Notes under the pieces: generated by a model
The model's input: only the letters and a program-made list of their open reading frames with translations
The model's database searches: none
Told to the model about the DNA's origin: nothing
Position numbers and translations under genes: made by a program
Assembly (NCBI RefSeq): GCF_016907455.1
Contig: NZ_JAFBCB010000001.1
Span: forward strand, 3,286,001 to 3,350,000
DNA: 64,000 nucleotides
Source of the DNA: Brachybacterium muris
GTDB taxonomy: Bacteria; Actinomycetota; Actinomycetes; Actinomycetales; Dermabacteraceae
Direction: 5' to 3'
Shown: in pieces, positions 58,034 to 64,000 of the stretch
Numbering within the stretch: the stretch's first letter is position 1
Layout of the letters: each line of letters begins with the position of its first letter

Positions 58034-59761
58034 TCACACCTCGGCGCTGATCTGCTCCCGCACCTGGGCCCGCAGCACCTTGCCGATCAGCGAGCGGGGC
58101 AGGTCCTCCACCACCACGATGCGGCGCGGGACCTTGTAGGCCGAGAGGCGCTCCTTGGCCCAGCCGCGCACCTCGGTCTCGTCGATCTCACCGGATGCGA
58201 TGACCGCCGCGACCACCTTCTCGTCGCCGCGCTCCTGACGCACGCCCACCACGGCGGCCTCCTCGATCGCGGGGTGGTCGCGCAGCACGCGCTCCACCTC
58301 GCTCGGGGAGACGTTGAAACCGCCGGTGATGATGATCTCCTTCTTGCGGTCCACGATGGTGGCGAAGCCGTCCTCGTCCAGGGTCACCAGGTCACCGGTG
58401 CGCAGCCAGCCGTCCTCGGTCATCGCCTCGGCGGTGGCCTCGGGCTTGTCCCAGTACCCCTGGAACACCTGCGGGCCCTTCACGATCAGCTCGCCGGCCT
58501 CGCCGGGGCCCACGTCGTTGCCGTCCTCGTCGACCACGCGGCGCAGGGTGGAGGGGAAGGGGATGCCGATGGTGCCGGTCTTGCGGGTCTCGGAGAAGGG
58601 GTTGCCCATCGCGATGGGCGCGCACTCGGTGAGGCCGTAGCCCTCCACCAGGCGGCCGCCGGAGACGGACTCCCACAGCTCCACCACGTCGTCCGGGAGG
58701 GTCATCGCCCCGGAGATGCACCACTTCACGCCCTTGAGCGAGATGCCCTTCTCCTTGGCGCCCTTGGCGGTGCGCTCGTACAGCGGCGGCACCGCGCAGT
58801 AGATCGACGGCGGGTTCTTCTTCATCGCCGCGAGGGCCATGTCCACGTCGGGCCGGGGGAACAGCACCTGGCGGACCTGCTTGTACACGCCGAAGGTCAC
58901 GTACAGCACCATGCCGAAGGCGTGGAACATCGGCAGCATCGCGTAGCTGGTCTCCTCACCCGTGCGGGCGCCGTGCATCCACGCCACGCCCTGCAGGGCG
59001 TTGGCGTACATGTTGCGGTGGGAGAGCATCACGCCCTTGGGCACACCGGTGGTGCCGGAGGTGTACTGGATCGCGCCCAGGTCGTCGATCGTGGGACGCG
59101 GGTGCGAGGCGGGCAGCGCTGGGTGGGCCACCAGCTGCTTCCAGGTCATGTCGCCCTTGGCACCGCTGGTGAGCTGCTTGCGCTGGGCGGCGAGCTTCGG
59201 CACCGGCAGGTGCAGCGCCAGGCGCTTCACCATCGGGAAGGCGTCCAGCAGGTTCACCGCCACGACCTTGGGGGCCGACGGGATCGCGCGCAGCTTCGGC
59301 ACCACGGTGTCCATCGCGATCGCGACCTTCGCACCGTGGTCGGAGAACACCTCTCCCAGCTCCCGCTCGGTGGACAGAGGGTTGTGCTCGCACACGATGC
59401 CGCCCAGGCGCAGCACCGCGTAGAACGCGATCAGGTGCTGGGGGCAGTTGGGCAGCAGGATCGCCACCCGGTCACCGGGGCGCACACCCATGCGACGCAG
59501 GCCCTCGGCGGCGGAGGCGATCCGCTCCCCCATCTCGGTGTACGTCATGGTGGCGCCGAAGAACTCGGTGGCCACCCTGTCCCCGGCCTCGGCGCAGGAG
59601 CGCTCGCACATGTCGCTCAGGGACTCGTCGGGGATGTCGATGCTGGCGGGCACCCCGGGCTCGTAGAAGCGCACCCAGTCGGGGGTCGCATCGGCGCCGG
59701 GGGCGTCGTTCGCGGAGGTGTTCGGGGAGTCGGGCGTGGTGGGGGTGGCGTCACTGGTCAT
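58034..59761 (-). CDS. long-chain fatty-acid-CoA ligase
   Basis: A 575-residue AMP-forming ligase. The P-loop-like motif is YTSGTTGVPKG, then GYGLTECAP, GWLRTGDL, and the C-terminal KEIIITGGFNVSPSEVE hinge with the catalytic Lys in RSLIGKVLR. It activates fatty acids as acyl-CoA for beta-oxidation or lipid synthesis. TACACT lies 10 bases before the ATG, implying a leader of only a few bases. The N-terminus has about 25 extra residues rich in Thr, Pro and Asp. Confidence 0.92.
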   Translation of the reverse strand: MTSDATPTTPDSPNTSANDAPGADATPDWVRFYEPGVPASIDIPDESLSDMCERSCAEAGDRVATEFFGATMTYTEMGERIASAAEGLRRMGVRPGDRVAILLPNCPQHLIAFYAVLRLGGIVCEHNPLSTERELGEVFSDHGAKVAIAMDTVVPKLRAIPSAPKVVAVNLLDAFPMVKRLALHLPVPKLAAQRKQLTSGAKGDMTWKQLVAHPALPASHPRPTIDDLGAIQYTSGTTGVPKGVMLSHRNMYANALQGVAWMHGARTGEETSYAMLPMFHAFGMVLYVTFGVYKQVRQVLFPRPDVDMALAAMKKNPPSIYCAVPPLYERTAKGAKEKGISLKGVKWCISGAMTLPDDVVELWESVSGGRLVEGYGLTECAPIAMGNPFSETRKTGTIGIPFPSTLRRVVDEDGNDVGPGEAGELIVKGPQVFQGYWDKPEATAEAMTEDGWLRTGDLVTLDEDGFATIVDRKKEIIITGGFNVSPSEVERVLRDHPAIEEAAVVGVRQERGDEKVVAAVIASGEIDETEVRGWAKERLSAYKVPRRIVVVEDLPRSLIGKVLRAQVREQISAEV

Positions 59762-59792
59762 GATGCCGTCGAGTGTAGTGACCGGTGCGGGG

Positions 59793-61151
59793 TCAGCGGG
59801 TCCCGTCCACCGGCTGCGCCGCCGCCCCTCCGGACGGCTCTGCGCGGTCGAGCAACCGCCGCCGCACCAGCAGGTGCCAGCCCCACAGGGCGCTGCCTGC
59901 CAGGACGAAGCACAGGGCGGTCGCGGCGAGGGTGACCAGGCTGGCGGTGACGATCGGGGCGATCACCCCGGCCAGCAGGGCGTTGGTGAGCAGCGTGAAG
60001 AAGGTGCCCAGCGAGGCGGCGGCGCCGCGCTCGTGGGGGAACAGGTCCAGGATCTCCAACTGGATCGGCGCGAAGAACAGCGAGGCCGTGAAGCTCATCA
60101 GCATCGGCCCCACCAGCACCGGCAGCAGTGAGGCGTCGAAGCTGCCGCTGGGCGTTGGGGCGATGATCACCAGCAGCAGGTTCACGGTGGTGGTGACGAT
60201 GGTGGCGAGGTAGCCGATGGTGATCAGCCGGGAGCGGTCCACCGCGTCGGCCGTGCGGCCCACCACCCAGGAACCGCAGATCATCCCGATGATCAGGGGC
60301 GCGAACAGCACCCAGAAGTCCTGCTCGCCCAGCCCCAGCAGCCGCACCACGATGATCGGCGCGGAGGCCACGAACACGAAGTGCGCCGCGAACCCCAGGG
60401 CCGTCGCCGCCGCGATCCGCAGCATCACCGGCGAGCGCCCCACCCGCCACAGTGCCCCCACCACGGAGCCCAGGCGCAGCGGGGTGCGGTGCTCGCGCGG
60501 CAGGGACTCCGGCATCATCGCCGTCAGCACCAGCACCACCACGCCGTAGATGCCGACGCCGGCGAACACCCAGCGCCAGTCCCCCAGCAGCAGGAGCCAC
60601 CCGCCCAGCACCGGCGCCAGCACCGGCGCGAGGGCGAAGATCATCATCACCCGGGCCATCAGGCGCTGCGCCTCCGGGCCGTCGAACAGGTCGCGGATCA
60701 CCACGCGGGAGACGATCGTGGCCGCTCCCGCGCTCGCGCCCTGCAGGATCCGCAGGGCGATCAGCACGCCGAGGCCGCCGGCGAGGATCGCGCCGAACAT
60801 GGCCAGCAGGTAGATCACCAGGCCGCCGATCATCACCTTCTTGCGGCCCAGGGCGTCCGAGAGTGGGCCGTGGAACACGCTGAGCACCGCGAAGGCACCC
60901 AGGTAGGCGCTGATCAGCTGCTGCAGCTGGGCGTCGGTGGCGCCGAACTCCTCGCCGATCCGGCTGAAGGCGGGGAACACCGTGTTGATGGTGAAGGGCC
61001 CCAGCATGGCCAGGGCCGCCAGGGTGAGGGTGATGCGGGCGCTGGCTCGGGCCCGCGGGGTGAGGTCGGGGCGGGAAGCAGGGTCGGTCGGGTCCGCAGG
61101 GTCGGCGCGTCGGGCTCCGCCGTCGGCCGACGCTGCCTGATCAGCTGCCAC
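59793..61151 (-). CDS. Bcr/CflA-type MFS drug efflux transporter
   Basis: A 452-residue proton antiporter with twelve membrane helices. Motif A of the family is GPLSDALGRKKVMIGG; FTINTVFPAFSRI and the drug-exporter motif C-like stretch ALAPVLAPVLGGWLL mark the Bcr/CflA group. The GTG start lies inside the 3' end of the ABC1 gene (11-base overlap), so expression is coupled. Asp- and Pro-rich cytoplasmic tail at the start. Confidence 0.92.
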   Translation of the reverse strand: MAADQAASADGGARRADPADPTDPASRPDLTPRARASARITLTLAALAMLGPFTINTVFPAFSRIGEEFGATDAQLQQLISAYLGAFAVLSVFHGPLSDALGRKKVMIGGLVIYLLAMFGAILAGGLGVLIALRILQGASAGAATIVSRVVIRDLFDGPEAQRLMARVMMIFALAPVLAPVLGGWLLLLGDWRWVFAGVGIYGVVVLVLTAMMPESLPREHRTPLRLGSVVGALWRVGRSPVMLRIAAATALGFAAHFVFVASAPIIVVRLLGLGEQDFWVLFAPLIIGMICGSWVVGRTADAVDRSRLITIGYLATIVTTTVNLLLVIIAPTPSGSFDASLLPVLVGPMLMSFTASLFFAPIQLEILDLFPHERGAAASLGTFFTLLTNALLAGVIAPIVTASLVTLAATALCFVLAGSALWGWHLLVRRRLLDRAEPSGGAAAQPVDGTR

Positions 61152-62829
61152 GCAGGTTCCGCCTGACGAAACGGCCAGCGGTGCGCACGGGCCCGGCTCC
61201 GGCGGCCAGCAGCATGCCCATCAGGGCCGTGGTGCCGCCCGCGCCGATCAGCAGCGGGTCCCGCATGCGACCGACGGCCGACGGCTGGGAGGCCAGCACG
61301 GTGCTGATCCCCACCAGCAGGGCGCTCATGGTCATGCCCACGATGAGCCGGTCGGCGGTGTTCTCCATGCGGGTGATGACCTTGTCGAGGTCCGCGGCGT
61401 CGATGTGCACGTCCACGCCGCGGGTCTCGTAGTCGTCCAGCAGCCGCAGGGCCCGCTGGGGCAGTTCGGAGCCCAGCCGCAGCGCGGTGCGGGACGCGCT
61501 GCCCATGCGCCGGGCCAGGGCGTCCGGGCTCAGCAGCTCACCGATCGCGATCGGCAGCACCTCCTCCAGCACCGTCGCCACCCGGAAGTCGGGGTCCAGG
61601 GCGATGGCGCTGGACTCGGTGAGCACCAGCATGCGCAGCAGGGAGGACACGTCGGCGGGCAGCTGCAGGCGATGCCGGCGCAGCAGCGCGGTGATCCGCT
61701 CCACCACCGCCGCCACCGAGATCTCCCCCAGCGGCTTCTCGGTGATCAGGTCCACCAGCTCGGAGACGTCGCGGGTGAGGCGGCGGCGGTCCACCCCGCG
61801 TCGCGGCGGGGCCAGCTGCAGCAGGGCGGAGGCGACCGCGTCCTCGTCCTGCCTGCCCAGGGCCACCGCCAGCCACAGCAGGTGCTCACGCACCTCCGGG
61901 GTCAGGGTGCCCACCATGCCGAAGTCGATCAGCCAGATGGTGCCGTCGGACTCCACGAACATGTTGCCGGGGTGGGGGTCGGCGTGGAAGAAGCCATCCA
62001 CCAGCACCATCCGCAGCAGGGAGTCGGTGGCGTCGTGGGCGACCTTGCGGCGGTTGATGCGGGCCGCATCCAGGGCGGCGGCGTCGGTGATGCGCATGCC
62101 GGTGACGAACTGCTCGGTGAGCACCCCGGAGGTGGTCAGCTCGTCGTACACCCGCGGGATGTGCACGGTGCGGTCCTCGGCGAGGTTCCTGCGCAGGCGG
62201 CGGGCGTTGGCGGCCTCGGTGCGGTAGTCCAGCTCGCGGCGCATCATCTTGTCGAAGGAGGCCACCACCGATTCGATGTCGGCATCGCGGGCCAGCGACC
62301 ACTCGCGGGAGGCCAGTGCGGCCAGCGACTTCATCAGGTCCAGGTCCGAGCGGATCATCTCGGCGGCGCCGGGCTTGCGCACCTTGACGATCACCGCGGT
62401 GCCGTCCCTCAAGCGCGCCTTGTGGGCCTGGCCGATGGAGGCCGATGCCAGCGGGGTCTCCTCGAACTCGTCGAACAGCTCGTGGGGGTCCGCGCCCAGC
62501 TCCCGGCGGATGGTCTCGGCGATCTGGGGATAAGTCACCGGGGAGGTGCTGGTCTGCAGCTTCTCCAGCTCCGCGGTGTACTCCAGCGGCAGCATGTCGC
62601 GGCGGGTGGAGAGCATCTGGCCGAGCTTGACGAACGTCGGCCCCAGGTCCTCCAGGGCGCGGCGCAGGCGGGTGGGGCCGGGCACGGGGCCGGAGTCGTC
62701 GCCGGAGAGGTGGCGGTACACCAGCCCGGTCATGTGCTCGCGCAGGCCGATCTGGTCGGCCAGGGCGGACATGCCGTTGCGCACCAGCACCTCGGCGATC
62801 CGGCGGTATCGGGCGGTGACGGAAGGCAT
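61141..62829 (-). CDS. ABC1/UbiB family atypical kinase
   Basis: A 562-residue protein kinase-like ATPase of the UbiB/ADCK family. The KxGQ motif (TFVKLGQMLSTR), the Ala-rich loop LASASIGQAHKA, FHADPHPGN and LIDFGM are all present; two C-terminal helices (VGMTMSALLVGIST, LIGAGGTTALMGMLLAA) anchor it in the membrane. In bacteria with quinones it supports their synthesis or transport. I take the ATG of MPSVTAR: TAGCAT is 7 bases before it and overlaps the alternative ATG at 62838. Confidence 0.9.
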   Translation of the reverse strand: MPSVTARYRRIAEVLVRNGMSALADQIGLREHMTGLVYRHLSGDDSGPVPGPTRLRRALEDLGPTFVKLGQMLSTRRDMLPLEYTAELEKLQTSTSPVTYPQIAETIRRELGADPHELFDEFEETPLASASIGQAHKARLRDGTAVIVKVRKPGAAEMIRSDLDLMKSLAALASREWSLARDADIESVVASFDKMMRRELDYRTEAANARRLRRNLAEDRTVHIPRVYDELTTSGVLTEQFVTGMRITDAAALDAARINRRKVAHDATDSLLRMVLVDGFFHADPHPGNMFVESDGTIWLIDFGMVGTLTPEVREHLLWLAVALGRQDEDAVASALLQLAPPRRGVDRRRLTRDVSELVDLITEKPLGEISVAAVVERITALLRRHRLQLPADVSSLLRMLVLTESSAIALDPDFRVATVLEEVLPIAIGELLSPDALARRMGSASRTALRLGSELPQRALRLLDDYETRGVDVHIDAADLDKVITRMENTADRLIVGMTMSALLVGISTVLASQPSAVGRMRDPLLIGAGGTTALMGMLLAAGAGPVRTAGRFVRRNLRGS

Positions 62830-62836
62830 GGTGGTC

Positions 62837-62842
62837 ATGCTA
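62837..62842 (-). promoter_or_regulatory. leaderless -10 box TAGCAT
   Basis: TAGCAT, GACCACC, then the second ATG of the ABC1 gene. The box overlaps the first ATG, which argues against that start. Confidence 0.55.
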
Positions 62843-62906
62843 CTGGCGGGCCCTGGGGCCGAGGGGTTCCGGCCTCCGCCCGGGCGGTCGGCTCAGCGCC
62901 GGTGAG

Positions 62907-63356
62907 TCAGTGCACGGGCACGATGTACAGCAGGCACTCGTCGACCAGCCCCGCATCCAGCGCCTGGGCGGCCAGGTCCGCGCCGCCGATGATGATTGGC
63001 CCATCGGCCATAGCCTTCAGCTCGCGCACCGCCGCCGGATCGAAGCAAGGCTCGATCCGGGTGCGGACGGTCGGCACGGTGGTCAGCGTCCTCGAGCAGA
63101 CGATCTTGTCCGCCGCCTGCCAGGCGGCCGCGAACCGGGCCATCGGTGCGGACTGCGCTGCGAGCGCGGGGTCGGTCTCCCACACCGCCATCGCCTCGTA
63201 CAGCCGCCGCCCGTACAGGAAGGTGCTCGCGCCCTCCAGCAGCTCCGTGTGGGAGGCGAACACCTCCTCGTCCACGGGGAAGAAGTCGGGGGCACCGCTG
63301 GGGTCCTCGATGAATCCGTCCAAGCTCATGTTGTTCACGTAGACCAGTGCGGCCAT
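62907..63356 (-). CDS. dihydrofolate reductase-like (RibD C-terminal family) protein, C-terminally truncated
   Basis: A 149-residue member of the RibD_C/DHFR-like family. It starts normally (VYVNNMSLDGFIEDP) with YGRRLYEAM and IIIGGADLAAQAL, but stops right after DECLLYIVPVH, where relatives continue for 35-40 residues with a conserved GGG-containing strand. No continuation is found in other frames. It is therefore probably shortened by deletion and may be inactive. AAGGAGG is well placed before the ATG. Confidence 0.8.
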   Translation of the reverse strand: MAALVYVNNMSLDGFIEDPSGAPDFFPVDEEVFASHTELLEGASTFLYGRRLYEAMAVWETDPALAAQSAPMARFAAAWQAADKIVCSRTLTTVPTVRTRIEPCFDPAAVRELKAMADGPIIIGGADLAAQALDAGLVDECLLYIVPVH

Positions 63357-63546
63357 GGCGCACCTCCTTCGAGGGTGTCCTGCCCATGCTCCGCTCCGGC
63401 CGGGCATCCCGCATCCACCCCCGGGGCGATTGCTCCCCGTGATCGACCCGCCGGAGCTGCTGGAGGAGTTCGCGGCGATCACCCGCCGGGCGGGGGGCAG
63501 TGACGGGGGCTGGGTGAGGGGCCTGACACCGGGGCTTTCCAGGGGG

Positions 63547-63816
63547 TCAGAGAGCGTCGTGGAGGTCGCGCATCAGCTGCGAGGGCGTGATGTGGCGAGC
63601 CTGCGCAGCATCGGCCAGCTTCGCCCGGCGCGCTGCATCGAGACGCAAGGTGAACGGTTTCGCCTGCGCACCGACGCTGATCGGCCTACCGGGCGCTGAG
63701 GGGCCGAGGTGCTTACCCGCATACCCCTGCTCGGTCTCGGCCGCCCAGCGTTCGATGTCTGCTTCAGTGAACGGGGTCCCGTTCACATCGGTGTACTCCG
63801 TGGTGTGCTCAGCCAT
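63547..63816 (-). CDS. putative antitoxin, ribbon-helix-helix type
   Basis: An 89-residue acidic-to-basic protein. The C-terminal half (KPFTLRLDAARRAKLADAA, then ITPSQLMRDLHDAL) fits a ribbon-helix-helix DNA-binding fold; the acidic N-terminal part could neutralise the toxin. AGGAGG is 7 bases before the ATG and overlaps the toxin stop region, so the pair is coupled. Toxin-first order is a minority arrangement. Confidence 0.7.
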   Translation of the reverse strand: MAEHTTEYTDVNGTPFTEADIERWAAETEQGYAGKHLGPSAPGRPISVGAQAKPFTLRLDAARRAKLADAAQARHITPSQLMRDLHDAL

Positions 63817-63820
63817 CGGT

Positions 63821-64000
63821 CTACCTCCTCAGTCCTACCTCGGTGAGAACCTTCGCCGTCGCCTGCATCGCATAGAACACCAGCCAACCGTCGGGTTCGT
63901 CCTCGACCGCGACGTATTCCAGCAATCGCCCTCTCCCGTCGACTCCCACGCCGACCCACTGGATCGGATCGGTGTCCCGCGCTCGAGATCGGAGCGTGCT
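63821..64000 (-). CDS. putative toxin, C-terminal part (runs off right edge)
   Basis: The last 59 residues are visible and end VLTEVGLRR. The pattern of a Trp-Val-Gly strand, a RLLEYVAV strand and WLVFYAMQATAK resembles small toxins of actinobacterial type II systems with RelE/BrnT-like beta sheets. It stops 4 bp before the antitoxin ATG. The missing N-terminus prevents a family call. Confidence 0.6.
   Translation of the reverse strand, partial: STLRSRARDTDPIQWVGVGVDGRGRLLEYVAVEDEPDGWLVFYAMQATAKVLTEVGLRR

Noticed and set aside
63355-63699. 114-codon plus-strand frame beside the antitoxin
   Set aside because: Its second half is antisense to the antitoxin, and it lacks a start signal; the first 30 codons could be a remnant but cannot be supported.

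Overview
The window is chromosomal DNA from a very GC-rich Gram-positive actinobacterium. Gene families, dense ATGA/GTGA/TGATG start-stop overlaps, HAIR- and sigma-H/R-like promoter elements and many leaderless genes all fit Micrococcales; a Dermabacteraceae/Brachybacterium-like host is my inference, not proven. No rRNA or tRNA gene was found.

Layout. 1-4.7 kb: end of a fatty-acid operon (acyl-CoA dehydrogenase, thiolase), a GNAT acetyltransferase, a small unknown protein, an alpha/beta hydrolase overlapping pdxH. 4.7-9.5 kb: a metal(loid) island with arsR divergent from acr3, and an HMA chaperone plus P1B ATPase divergent from a Crp/Fnr regulator. 9.5-12 kb: DsbA-like protein, GH25 lysozyme, class I amidotransferase. 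12-15.5 kb: a tandem duplication of an hsp20-GNAT pair whose outer copy alone carries a sigma-H/R-like promoter and a HAIR-like HspR site. 15.7-22.7 kb: pcp, then a gene-free stretch with a DnaA-box cluster, a perfect 29-bp palindrome and seven 18-bp repeats, then rhomboid, a winged-helix protein, ppiA, a HIT protein, a membrane protein and gluQ. 22.9-26.2 kb: a large YhgE/Pip-type membrane protein.

26.2-42.2 kb is the most remarkable part: a minus-strand surface-glycan locus. Three glycosyltransferases, an ABC exporter, a two-kinase phosphotransferase and UDP-glucose dehydrogenase were once joined end to end by short start-stop overlaps. A second ABC exporter polypeptide, whose nucleotide-binding domain has lost every catalytic motif, lies just upstream and shares operator-like DNA with the glycosyltransferase operon. 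Two insertion sequences broke the operon: an IS21-family element (5-bp duplication CTTGT) cut the phosphotransferase in two, and an IS110-family element entered exactly at the ATGA junction between exporter and phosphotransferase. Both ancestral junctions can be rebuilt base by base. The IS110 element has a long leader containing four guide-like segments in the order expected of a bridge RNA.

42.3-53.2 kb: FrnE-like oxidoreductase, VOC dioxygenase, NmrA-like reductase, lipoprotein, M20 amidohydrolase, NrtR-like Nudix regulator, glpX, an HSL-type hydrolase, DUF2871 protein, and a sodium:solute symporter with a 42-residue partner; the symporter is interrupted by an in-frame TGA after its first membrane segment. 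53.9-64 kb: DUF222/HNH protein, ATP-grasp enzyme, Gfo/Idh/MocA oxidoreductase, acyl-CoA ligase, Bcr-type MFS pump, ABC1/UbiB kinase, a C-terminally truncated DHFR-like protein and a toxin-antitoxin pair cut by the right edge.

A recurring signal is a TANNNT -10 box placed 6-7 bases before ATG or GTG, seen at fourteen genes on both strands. It implies leaderless mRNAs and fixes several start codons.
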